This document shows, piece after piece, positions 35,017-43,216 of a DNA stretch of 64,000 nt. Below the pieces are notes generated by a model that worked only from the letters and a program-made list of their open reading frames with translations, had not been told where the DNA came from and ran no database searches. The translations under genes and the position numbers were made by a program. Numbering within the stretch: position 1 is the stretch's first letter; each line of letters opens with the position of its first letter. The stretch is from Faecalibacterium sp. I3-3-89 (lineage in GTDB: Bacteria; Bacillota; Clostridia; Oscillospirales; Ruminococcaceae): NCBI RefSeq assembly GCF_023347275.1, contig NZ_CP094468.1, forward strand, positions 1,054,001 through 1,118,000, in the 5' to 3' direction.

Positions 35017-35718
35017 ATGACCTATTCGCAGCAAGTACAGAATATGTGCCCGATCACCAAAGGTCCTAAGCATGGTCCGGCTCCCATCCCCGAGGAGGGC
35101 GCATGGGTCAAGGCCTATGAGATCAAGGACATCAGCGGCTACACCCACGGTGTGGGCTGGTGTGCACCTCAGCAGGGCACCTGCAAGCTGTCTCTGAACA
35201 TCAAGAACGGCGTCATCGAGGAAGCTCTGGTGGAGACCATCGGCTGCTCCGGCATGACCCACTCCGCTGCTATGGCAGGCGAGATCCTGCCCGGCAAGAC
35301 CATTCTGGAAGCTCTGAACACCGACCTCGTCTGCGACGCCATCAACGTGGCAATGCGCGAGCTGTTCCTCCAGATCGTCTACGGCCGCAGCCAGACCGCT
35401 TTCTCTGAGGACGGTCTGCCCATCGGCGCAGGTCTGGACGATCTGGGCAAGGGCCTGCGCTCTATGACCGGCACCATCTTCTCCACCAAGGAGAAGGGCG
35501 TCCGCTATCTGGAGCTGACCGAGGGCTATATCAATAAGCTGGCTCTCGATTCCAACGATGAGGTCATCGGCTATCAGTTCGTCAAGCTGGGCAAGATGAT
35601 GGAGGACATCCGTCACGGCAAGACCCCCAACGAGGCTTACGAGAAGAACGTGGGTACCTACGGCCGCTTCAGCAAGGATCAGGGCGCTGTCAAGTACATC
35701 GACCCGCGTGAGGAATAA
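35017..35718 (+). CDS. NifU/IscU-like iron-sulfur scaffold-type protein paired with GGGtGRT
   Basis: The protein is 233 residues. ATG 35017 is favoured because GGAG lies nine bases upstream; ATG 35011 is only three bases away. It begins MTYSQQVQNMCPITKGPKHG and has GWCAPQQGTCKLSLNIKNGVIEEALVETIGCSGMTHSAAMAGEIL, resembling the IscU/NifU fold with conserved cysteines. It is regularly found beside the GGGtGRT protein, as here (17 bases apart). Codon use suggests high expression. The true role is unknown. Confidence 0.75.
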   Translation: MTYSQQVQNMCPITKGPKHGPAPIPEEGAWVKAYEIKDISGYTHGVGWCAPQQGTCKLSLNIKNGVIEEALVETIGCSGMTHSAAMAGEILPGKTILEALNTDLVCDAINVAMRELFLQIVYGRSQTAFSEDGLPIGAGLDDLGKGLRSMTGTIFSTKEKGVRYLELTEGYINKLALDSNDEVIGYQFVKLGKMMEDIRHGKTPNEAYEKNVGTYGRFSKDQGAVKYIDPREE

Positions 35719-35735
35719 GAGAGGAGGAACAACTC

Positions 35736-36734
35736 ATGGCAACTTTTGAATCTATGGATCGCCGCATGCCGAAGATCGAGGCATGCCTGAAGGCCAACGG
35801 CCTCGAGTCTCTGGACGCCTGCAACGAGATGCTCCTCGCTAAGGGCATCGACTGCGACAAGATCGTCCGCGGTGTGCAGCCCATCTGCTTTGATAACGCT
35901 GTCTGGGCCTACACGCTGGGCACCGCCATCGCTGTCAAGCGCGGCCTGACCGATGCTGCCGAGTGTGCAGCCGCCATCGGCGAAGGTCTGGAAGCTTTCA
36001 CTATCCCCGGCTCTGTCGCTGAGCAGCGTCAGGTCGGTCTGGGCCACGGCAATCTGGGCGCTCGTCTGCTGAGCGAGGACACCACCTGCTTCGCTTTCCT
36101 CGCAGGCCACGAGTCCTTCGCCGCTGCTGAGGGTGCCATCGGCATCGCCCGCACCGCAAACAAGGTCCGCAAGACCCCCCTGCGCGTCATCCTGAACGGT
36201 CTGGGCAAGGATGCCGCTTACATCATCTCCCGCATCAACGGCTTCACCTATGTGCAGACCGAGTACGACATCCCCACCCAGACCCTGAAGGTCGTCAAGG
36301 AGATCCCCTTCTCCGAGGGTGAGCGCGCAGCCGTCAAGTGCTACGGCGCAAACGATGTCATGGAGGGCGTTGCCATCATGAAGAAGGAGGACGTCCAGTG
36401 CTCCATCACCGGCAACTCCACCAACCCCGTCCGCTTCCAGCATCTGGTCGCCGGCACCTATAAGAAGTGGGCCAACGAGAACGGCAAGAAGTACTTCTCC
36501 GTCGCTTCCGGCGGCGGCACGGGCCGTACCCTGCACCCCGATAACGTCGCAGCCGGCCCCGCCAGCTACGGCCTGACCGACTCGCTGGGCCGCGTCCATG
36601 GCGATGCTCAGTTCGCAGGTTCTTCTTCTGTGCCTGCACACGTCGAGATGATGGGCCTCATCGGTATGGGCAACAACCCGATGGTCGGCGCTACCGTCGC
36701 CTGCGCTGTCGCTGCTGCACAGGCCAACGCCTGA
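35736..36734 (+). CDS. GGGtGRT family protein
   Basis: This 332-residue protein carries the signature SGGGTGRTLHPDNVAAGPASYGL around residues 252-274, from which the family is named. The N-terminal part has FESMDRRMPKIEACLKANG and GVQPICFDNAVWAYTLGTAIAVKRG. It is translated with the NifU-like gene and shares its strongly biased codons. The family is common in anaerobic Firmicutes and Bacteroidetes but has no established activity that I know of. A terminator follows directly. Confidence 0.85.
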   Translation: MATFESMDRRMPKIEACLKANGLESLDACNEMLLAKGIDCDKIVRGVQPICFDNAVWAYTLGTAIAVKRGLTDAAECAAAIGEGLEAFTIPGSVAEQRQVGLGHGNLGARLLSEDTTCFAFLAGHESFAAAEGAIGIARTANKVRKTPLRVILNGLGKDAAYIISRINGFTYVQTEYDIPTQTLKVVKEIPFSEGERAAVKCYGANDVMEGVAIMKKEDVQCSITGNSTNPVRFQHLVAGTYKKWANENGKKYFSVASGGGTGRTLHPDNVAAGPASYGLTDSLGRVHGDAQFAGSSSVPAHVEMMGLIGMGNNPMVGATVACAVAAAQANA

Positions 36735-36755
36735 ATCACTTTCTAAGTTCGGCAG

Positions 36756-36790
36756 AGGGGGCTGCTTGTAAAAGGGCAGCCCCCTTTTTA
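36756..36790 (+). terminator. Terminator after the GGGtGRT gene
   Basis: AGGGGGCTGC (36756-36765) pairs with GCAGCCCCCT (36776-36785), followed by TTTTT. Confidence 0.85.
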
Positions 36791-36843
36791 TGCTGATATA
36801 TGTTCACACCAACAAACCACGAAGCAAACAAGGAAGGAAAAAC

Positions 36844-38754
36844 ATGAAGAAAGCTCAGATCAAGAAGAGCGTGTCTGCACTGGCGATGGCGGCTGTCATC
36901 GCAGTCAGCCTGTTCGGCTATGGCTGCGGCACGAAGTCTACCTCCGCAGGGGTGTCCGGTGATTTCACCGGCACTGCCAAGGGCATGGGCGGCGACGTTA
37001 CCGTTACCCTGACGCTGGAAGACGGCAAGATCACCGACTGCATCGCTGAGGGCAAGGATGAGACCCCTGGCATCGGTACGCTGGCACTGGAGCAGCTGCC
37101 CGCTCAGATCGCTGAGACCGGCAGCATCGCCGTGGACGGCGTGTCCACCGCGACCATCACCTCTGACGCCATCAAGGAGGCAGCAGCCGCTGCTCTGACT
37201 GCCGCCGGCCTGAACGCTGACGACTATAAGATCGAGGTCAAGGCCGACGAGACCAAGGCCGAGGACTCCACCGTTGACGCTGACGTTGTCATCGTGGGTG
37301 CAGGCGGCGCAGGCATGACCGCTGCCATCACCGCTGCCGGTGAGGGCAAGAGCGTCGTCATCCTCGAGAGCCAGCCTATGGTGGGCGGCAACTCTGTGCG
37401 CGCTACCGGCGGCATGAACGCCGGCAAGACCGTGTATCAGGATGAGAACGAGTTCGGCGAGTCTGCCGGTGTCGAGAAGACCCTGAAGACCGCTGCCGAA
37501 AAGTATGCCGACAACGAGACCATCACCGCTCTGGCCAAGACCGTCTCCGAGCAGTGGGCTGCCTATCAGGCCAACCCCACCGGCTACTTCGACTCGGTCG
37601 AGCTGATGGAGCTGGATACCATGATCGGCGGCAAGGGCATCAACGACCCTGCTCTGGTCGAGACTCTGTGCGCAAACTCTGCTGACGCCATCGACTGGCT
37701 GGACGAGCACGGCATCACCCTGCACAACGTCTCCAGCTTCGGCGGCGCATCCGTCAAGCGCATCCATCGCCCCGTGAACGACGAGGGCAAGGTCGTCTCC
37801 GTCGGTTCCTACATGATCCCCCTGCTGGAGGAGAACTGCAAGAAGGCTGGCGTTCAGATCCTGCTGAACACCACCGCCAACGAGATCCTGACCGATGCCA
37901 ACGGCGCTGCCGTGGGCGTCAAGGCCACCGGTTCTACCGGCGAGACCGTCACTGTGAACGCCAAGGCTGTGGTGCTGACCACCGGCGGCTTCGGCGCAAA
38001 CCTCGATATGGTCGTCAAGTACAAGCCTGAGCTGAAGGGCTTCATGACCACCAACGCCGCTGGCATCCAGGGTCAGGGCATCGAGATGGCAGAGGCCATC
38101 GGCGCTGCTACCGTGGACATGGACCAGATCCAGATCCACCCCACCGTTGAGGCCAACACCGCTGCCCTCATCACCGAGGGTCTGCGCGGCGACGGCGCGG
38201 TCCTCATCAACGCCGAGGGCAAGCGCTTCATCGACGAGGTCGGCACCCGCGACGTCGTCTCTGCTGCTGAGATCGCTCAGACCGGCAGCTACAGCTGGCT
38301 GGTCGTCGATCAGGCGATGGTCGACAACTCCAGCGTCATTCAGGGCTACATCAAGAAGGGCTACACCGTCACCGGTGCTACCTACGAGGAGCTGGCCAAG
38401 GCCATGGGCGTCGATGAGGCTGCTCTCGCTGAGACCATGAACAACTGGAACGGCTATGTGGAGGCAAAGAACGACCCCGACTTTGGCCGCACCAGCTTCG
38501 CCGACCCCCTGAACACCGCTCCCTACTATGCCATCAAGGTCACTGCCGGCGTCCACCACACCATGGGCGGTCTGAAGATCAACCCCAACACCGAGGTGCT
38601 GAACGAGAACGGCGAGGTCATCCCGGGCCTGTTCGCAGCCGGTGAGGTGACTGGCGGCGTCCACGGTGCAAACCGTCTGGGCGGCAACGCTGTGGCCGAC
38701 TTTACCGTCTTTGGCCGCATCGCCGGTGCTGCTGCCAGCGACTACGCTGCATGA
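36844..38754 (+). CDS. Exported FMN-binding-domain/FAD flavin reductase (fumarate-reductase-like lipoprotein)
   Basis: The protein is 636 residues from ATG 36844, with AAGGAAGG upstream. A lipoprotein signal ends at YGCG (about residue 27). Residues about 35-110 are an FMN-binding domain whose DGVSTATITSDAI matches the site flavinylated by ApbE. From about 140 a FAD-dependent domain starts (ADVVIVGAGGAGMTAAITAA) and ends HTMGGLKINPNTEVL, PGLFAAGEVTGGVHGANRLGGNA. Such proteins reduce fumarate, urocanate, methacrylate or other enoates as extracellular electron acceptors. It overlaps the next gene by four bases. Confidence 0.85.
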   Translation: MKKAQIKKSVSALAMAAVIAVSLFGYGCGTKSTSAGVSGDFTGTAKGMGGDVTVTLTLEDGKITDCIAEGKDETPGIGTLALEQLPAQIAETGSIAVDGVSTATITSDAIKEAAAAALTAAGLNADDYKIEVKADETKAEDSTVDADVVIVGAGGAGMTAAITAAGEGKSVVILESQPMVGGNSVRATGGMNAGKTVYQDENEFGESAGVEKTLKTAAEKYADNETITALAKTVSEQWAAYQANPTGYFDSVELMELDTMIGGKGINDPALVETLCANSADAIDWLDEHGITLHNVSSFGGASVKRIHRPVNDEGKVVSVGSYMIPLLEENCKKAGVQILLNTTANEILTDANGAAVGVKATGSTGETVTVNAKAVVLTTGGFGANLDMVVKYKPELKGFMTTNAAGIQGQGIEMAEAIGAATVDMDQIQIHPTVEANTAALITEGLRGDGAVLINAEGKRFIDEVGTRDVVSAAEIAQTGSYSWLVVDQAMVDNSSVIQGYIKKGYTVTGATYEELAKAMGVDEAALAETMNNWNGYVEAKNDPDFGRTSFADPLNTAPYYAIKVTAGVHHTMGGLKINPNTEVLNENGEVIPGLFAAGEVTGGVHGANRLGGNAVADFTVFGRIAGAAASDYAA

Positions 38755-39155
38755 GCATCCGCAAGCAGCCTGAACCGGCCAAAGGCGGAAAGCGCCTGAG
38801 CTGGAAGGCGAACCTCCTCTTCGCCGCCGTCGTTCTGGCGGCCGCAGCCCTGCTGTTCTGGCTGCTGCGTCCCCGCAGCAAGGCCGAGCCGCTGGAAGCA
38901 GTCGTGGATTTCGGCGACGGCATCACCGAGGTGCTGCCACTGGACAAGGACTACGATTACCTGTACGAGGTGGGCGGCTATGTCGTCCATCTACAGGTGA
39001 AAGACGGCGCGGTTGCGTTTCAGGACAGCCAGTGTCCGGACCATGTCTGTGAGCAGTTTGGCTGGCTGAGCGAGGAGGGCGCATGGGCGGCCTGCGTCCC
39101 TGCCGGGGTGTATGTGCAGCTGGCTCCGCAGAGCGAGGCCGACACAGCATCCTGA
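38751..39155 (+). CDS. NusG domain II-containing membrane protein
   Basis: This 134-residue protein has one N-terminal membrane helix (about 20-40, LLFAAVVLAAAALLFWLL) and an external NusG-II-like domain with CPDHVCEQFGWL near the middle and VQLAP at the end. The family is often found next to Rnf/ApbE or flavin-based electron-transfer genes. Coupling by ATGA to the exported flavin reductase suggests that the two work together at the membrane. Confidence 0.78.
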   Translation: MSIRKQPEPAKGGKRLSWKANLLFAAVVLAAAALLFWLLRPRSKAEPLEAVVDFGDGITEVLPLDKDYDYLYEVGGYVVHLQVKDGAVAFQDSQCPDHVCEQFGWLSEEGAWAACVPAGVYVQLAPQSEADTAS

Positions 39156-39171
39156 CCGGTCAAAAGGAATG

Positions 39172-39218
39172 AAGACACCCGCAAGACTCTGCAAAGAGCT
39201 TTGCGGGTGTCTTTTTTT
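39172..39218 (+). terminator. Terminator after the flavin reductase operon
   Basis: AAGACACCCGCAAG (39173-39186) pairs with CTTTGCGGGTGTCTT (to about 39214), with a run of T after it. Confidence 0.85.
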
Positions 39219-39272
39219 GCGCAAAAATGACCGGATATTTTGTAAATAATGGGTGAAATGAAATTTGGACGC

Positions 39273-39301
39273 TTGTGTATTTCGGCAAAATGCGATACAC
39301 T
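39273..39301 (+). promoter_or_regulatory. Promoter of the efflux operon
   Basis: TTGTGT (39273-39278) and TACACT (39296-39301) are spaced by 17 bases. GTGTAT and ATACAC inside it form an inverted repeat, so a repressor could bind here. Confidence 0.5.
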
Positions 39302-39366
39302 ACCAATAACAGATTTTTTGTGCAAAGGGGATCGTATGCCCGTTTGCCTACCATAGGAGGAAAAGC

Positions 39367-40995
39367 ATGATCTGGAAAAAGAAAAAGGATGCAGCAAACC
39401 AGTCCGCTGGGGAGGCGTCGGAGGCAAAGACCTCGTCCGGCGCAGCCGCATTCGCCAAGAAAAACTGGAAATGGCTTGCCCCGCTGGCTGTCGTGCTGGT
39501 GGCGGCCGTCGTGCTGGTCGTGGGCGGCGGCAGCAGGGGCGCTGCGAGCCGTGATGTGACCTACACCGAGACGACCCCCACCCGTCAGGATGTCTCCAAC
39601 TCCCTGAGCGGCACCGGCACCCTGAACCCGGCCAATACCTATACCGTCAAGTCGCTGGTGGACGGCAAGATCCTCACCAGCAATATTGAAGAGGGCGACA
39701 AGGTGGGGGAGGGCGATGTGCTCTACACCATCGACAGCTCGGACGCTTCCACCAATCTGGAAAAGGCCAGCATCGCCCTGCAGCAGGCCCAGCGCAGCTA
39801 CGACAAGACCGTAGACCGCCAGTTCGTCCACGCTGAGGTGGACGGCACCGTCAGCAGCCTCAAGGTCGCCAAGGGCGACGAGGTGAGCAGCGGTCAGGAG
39901 GTGGCGGTCATCCGCGACAGCTCCAAGATGATGCTGAGCCTGCAGTTCCCCGCAGCCGACGCCGCCAACTTCTCGGTGGGGCAGAGCGCCGACGTGGTGC
40001 TGGACGGCACCTTCGAGAGCCTGAAGGGCACCATCACCGCCGTCACCGGCACCGATGAGCTGAGCACCGGAAACCTGCTGGTGCGAACCGTCACCATCCG
40101 CGTCAACAATGCAGGCGGTCTGACCACCGCACAGGCAGCGACTGCCAACGTCAACGGCGTCAGCTCCATCGCCTCCGCGACCTTTGCCTATCAGGCAGAG
40201 CGCACCCTGACCGCTCCCGCTGCCGGTACGGTCTCCTCCATCAATGTGCAGGAGGGCGACGACGTCACCAAGGGTGACATCCTCATCGAGCTGTCGGGCG
40301 ACGACCTGACCGAATCCATCCAGTCTGCTTCTGAGACCCTGCGCAGCGCCGAGATCTCGATGCAGAACCAACAGGATACCATGTCCAACTACATCATCAC
40401 CTCGCCCATCAGCGGCACCATCATCGAGAAGGACGCACAGCAGGGCGAGGCCCTCACCTCCGGCAGCACCCTCTGCGTCATCTATGACCTGAACTATCTG
40501 GAAATGGTCATCAATGTGGACGAGCTGCAGATCAGCTCCCTCTCCGTGGGCCAGAAGGTCCAGCTGACCGCCGACGCCGTCACCGACAAGACCTATGTGG
40601 GCACCGTGACCCGCGTGTCCATGAAGGGCAGCTCCAGCGGCGGCACCACCACTTACCCCATCACCATCCGCATCGATGAGACCGACGGCCTGCGCCCCGG
40701 CATGAACGCCAACGCAGAGATCGTCGTGGCAGAGGCCAGCAACGCCCTCGTTGTGCCCAACGCCGCTGTCATCCGCGGCGGCTATGTGCTGGTGACGAAA
40801 AAATCGCCCAGCGCGGCCAACGCTGTGGAGGACATGGACGCTCCGGAGGGCTATGTCTACGTCAAGGTCGAGACCGGCGTCAGCGACGACAGCTATACCC
40901 AGATCAAGAGCGGTCTGCAGGAGGACGACACGGTGGCCTACGATACCAGCTCTGTGTCGGATGACTATTACAGCGACAGCGACAGTATCTGGTAA
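39367..40995 (+). CDS. Membrane-fusion (HlyD/MacA-like) subunit of an ABC efflux system
   Basis: This 542-residue protein has one N-terminal membrane helix (about 36-56) and an external part with biotinyl-lipoyl-like halves (NPANTYTVKSLVDGKILTSNIEEGDKVGEGDVLY; later TAPAAGTVSSINVQEGDDVTKGDIL) and a short coiled coil between them. A beta-barrel domain follows (VGQKVQLTADAV, RPGMNANAEIVVA). It starts after AGGAGG. Together with the ATPase and permease that follow, it forms a MacAB-type exporter in which the subunit caps the permease on the outer face. Confidence 0.85.
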   Translation: MIWKKKKDAANQSAGEASEAKTSSGAAAFAKKNWKWLAPLAVVLVAAVVLVVGGGSRGAASRDVTYTETTPTRQDVSNSLSGTGTLNPANTYTVKSLVDGKILTSNIEEGDKVGEGDVLYTIDSSDASTNLEKASIALQQAQRSYDKTVDRQFVHAEVDGTVSSLKVAKGDEVSSGQEVAVIRDSSKMMLSLQFPAADAANFSVGQSADVVLDGTFESLKGTITAVTGTDELSTGNLLVRTVTIRVNNAGGLTTAQAATANVNGVSSIASATFAYQAERTLTAPAAGTVSSINVQEGDDVTKGDILIELSGDDLTESIQSASETLRSAEISMQNQQDTMSNYIITSPISGTIIEKDAQQGEALTSGSTLCVIYDLNYLEMVINVDELQISSLSVGQKVQLTADAVTDKTYVGTVTRVSMKGSSSGGTTTYPITIRIDETDGLRPGMNANAEIVVAEASNALVVPNAAVIRGGYVLVTKKSPSAANAVEDMDAPEGYVYVKVETGVSDDSYTQIKSGLQEDDTVAYDTSSVSDDYYSDSDSIW

Positions 40996-41006
40996 GGAGG
41001 TGGCCC

Positions 41007-41753
41007 ATGAGCGCTCTTATCGAATTTGATCAGGTGTGTAAGTATTATCAGATGGGCGACACGCTGGTGAAAGCTGCCGACCACATCTCGATGAAGATCG
41101 AGAAGGGGGAGTTCGTGGCCATTGTGGGCCAGTCCGGCTCGGGCAAGTCCACCTGCATGAACATCATCGGCTGCCTGGATGTGCCCACCCACGGCGTCTA
41201 CCGGCTCAATGGCCGGGATGTGGGCAAGATGAACCGGGACGAGCTGGCGGATGTCCGCAACGAGATGCTGGGCTTCATCTTCCAGCAGTACAACCTTCTG
41301 CCCCGGCTGAACCTTCTGGAAAACGTGGAGGTGCCGCTGGTCTACGCCAACATCTCCCGCGCCGAGCGCCACAAGCTGGCCAAGGATGTGCTGGAAAAGG
41401 TGGGACTGGGCGACAAGCTCAAGAACCTGCCCAACCAGCTCTCCGGCGGCCAGCAGCAGCGCGTTTCCATCGCCCGTGCTCTGGTGCGCAACCCGGCGGT
41501 CATCCTTGCCGACGAGCCGACCGGTGCTCTGGACTCCCACACCGGCCGCGAGGTCATCGGGATGCTTCAGCAGCTCCATAAAGAGGGCCATACCGTGGTG
41601 CTCATCACCCACGACAATTCCATCGCCGTGCAGGCGGAGCGAATCATCCGTCTGGAGGACGGACAGGTGGTGTATGACGGCGACGCCCACGCGCCCGAGG
41701 CCATCGTGCAGCCCACCATGTCCGCCGAACCGGCACAGGAGGCAACCAAATGA
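41007..41753 (+). CDS. MacB/LolD-type ABC transporter ATPase
   Basis: This 248-residue ABC ATPase has Walker [10 protein letters not shown], the [19 protein letters not shown] segment typical of MacB/LolD proteins, signature [16 protein letters not shown], Walker [13 protein letters not shown] and the switch His in LITHDN. AAGGAGG lies six bases before the ATG. It energises the permease encoded immediately downstream. Confidence 0.92.
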   Translation: MSALIEFDQVCKYYQMGDTLVKAADHISMKIEKGEFVAIVGQSGSGKSTCMNIIGCLDVPTHGVYRLNGRDVGKMNRDELADVRNEMLGFIFQQYNLLPRLNLLENVEVPLVYANISRAERHKLAKDVLEKVGLGDKLKNLPNQLSGGQQQRVSIARALVRNPAVILADEPTGALDSHTGREVIGMLQQLHKEGHTVVLITHDNSIAVQAERIIRLEDGQVVYDGDAHAPEAIVQPTMSAEPAQEATK

Positions 41754-42952
41754 TCCTTGAGACTTTCCGTCAGGCGCTGCAAAACGTCTGGAGCAATAAG
41801 CTGCGCACCTTCCTGACCATGCTGGGCATCATCATCGGCGTTATGGCGGTCATCGTCATCGTCGGTCTGGGCAACGGCATGACCAGAAGTATGCGGGACA
41901 GCTTTTCCGCAATGGGCACCAGCACCCTCTCCATCCAGATATGGGGCTATGGTTCCCGCACTGCGACGGTGGATGATCTGTACAACATCGTCAAAAAGAA
42001 CCCCGAACTGCTTTCCTCCATCTCACCGGAGCTGGATTTCAGCGACAACACCCCCAAGGTGGGCACGACGCGCTACCGTTACGGTACGGTGTACGGCGTG
42101 GATGAGAACTACATCGAGTCGAAGGGCTACACCCTCGCCAAGGGCCGGAACATCCAGTATATGGACATCGCAGACAACAAGCAGATCTGCGTCATCGGCG
42201 ATTACATCAACCGTACGGCCTACGGCGGCAATGCGGTGGGCCAGACCATCAAGCTCGGCGCGTACAAGTTCCGCATCGTGGGCGTGCTGAAGGCCAAGAT
42301 CTCCAATCCCGACCAGCAGGAGGGCAGCGACGACGATGCCGTCTACCTGCCCTACACCACGGCCATGCGCCTTTCCAACGAAAGCTCGCCGGACTCCTAC
42401 TCCGCCATCATGGTGGACGAGAGTCAGGCCAACGAGGCCAAGGCTGCGGTGGAGCAGGGGCTGTATGACATCTTCAAGAGCGACAGTGCCTACTATGTCT
42501 ACAGCGCCAGCGAGTGGCTGGAAGAGATGAATAAGATGATCAACATGGTCATCGTCATCCTCACCGGCATCGCCAGCATCTCGCTGCTGGTGGGCGGCAT
42601 CGGCATCATGAACATCATGCTGGTGTCTGTCACCGAGCGCACCCGCGAGATCGGCATCCGCAAGGCGATGGGCGCGAAGGAAAGGACCATTCTGGCCCAG
42701 TTCGTCACCGAGGCAGCCACCACTTCGGCCCTCGGCGGCACGCTGGGCATCATCCTCGGCTATATCGTGTCGGCCATCGCCAATCAGGTGCTTCCCATGT
42801 TCACCGACGGCATGGACGTCACGGTCAGCCCGTCCTTCAACTCCATCGCGGCGGCCTTCGGCATCTCGGTGTTCATCGGTGTGCTGTTCGGCTATCTGCC
42901 CGCAAAGCGTGCAGCGCGGCTCAACCCCATCGACGCGCTGCGGTATGATTGA
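41750..42952 (+). CDS. MacB/FtsX-type ABC transporter permease
   Basis: This 400-residue protein has an N-terminal membrane helix (about 20-45, FLTMLGIIIGVMAVIVIVGLG) and a long external MacB-like periplasmic-core domain (about 50-270). Three C-terminal helices form the FtsX domain (SISLLVGGIGIMNIMLVSVTERTREIGIRKAMGA). It starts four bases inside the ATPase gene. The likely substrate is a peptide or small antimicrobial compound, as for the family. Confidence 0.9.
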   Translation: MILETFRQALQNVWSNKLRTFLTMLGIIIGVMAVIVIVGLGNGMTRSMRDSFSAMGTSTLSIQIWGYGSRTATVDDLYNIVKKNPELLSSISPELDFSDNTPKVGTTRYRYGTVYGVDENYIESKGYTLAKGRNIQYMDIADNKQICVIGDYINRTAYGGNAVGQTIKLGAYKFRIVGVLKAKISNPDQQEGSDDDAVYLPYTTAMRLSNESSPDSYSAIMVDESQANEAKAAVEQGLYDIFKSDSAYYVYSASEWLEEMNKMINMVIVILTGIASISLLVGGIGIMNIMLVSVTERTREIGIRKAMGAKERTILAQFVTEAATTSALGGTLGIILGYIVSAIANQVLPMFTDGMDVTVSPSFNSIAAAFGISVFIGVLFGYLPAKRAARLNPIDALRYD

Positions 42953-42964
42953 TCTCCCCGGAAT

Positions 42965-43096
42965 GCGAAAGGCTCTCCCTTTGGGAGAACTGTCACCGAA
43001 GGTGACTGAGAGCGCAAGGATGCTTGCCTTGGTCAGGCGGCTTGCCCTCTCCGTCTCGCATTCGCTCGCCACCTCTCCCAAAGGGAGAGGCTTCGC
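42965..43096. repeat. Intergenic repeat, copy 2, with terminal inverted repeats
   Basis: GGCTCTCCCTTTGGGAG (42971-42987) and CTCCCAAAGGGAGAGGC (43075-43091) are near-perfect inverted ends, extended by GCGAA and TTCGC. The interior has an ACTGTCACC..GGTGACTGAGAG hairpin. No coding capacity is visible. Copy 1 at 33255-33306 shares the hairpin parts. It looks like a small non-autonomous element. Confidence 0.65.
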
Positions 43097-43124
43097 GCTG
43101 ATTTCTATAGCAGTTTGCGCTTTT

Positions 43125-43201
43125 AATGCACAAGCAACATCCGCAAACTGCATATCGCAAATATGCTATTTTGATAGGCACTATTTTTAAAAATTGCGAT
43201 A
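43125..43201. promoter_or_regulatory. Palindromic module upstream of the SLH gene
   Basis: GCATAT-CGCAA-ATATGC (43150-43166) contains TATCGCAA, which is repeated inverted as TTGCGATA at 43194-43201. The block 43125-43174 is the reverse complement of 33439-33487, with few changes. It lies 16 bases before the SLH start codon. Confidence 0.6.
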
Positions 43202-43216
43202 CAAGGAGTAACCACC

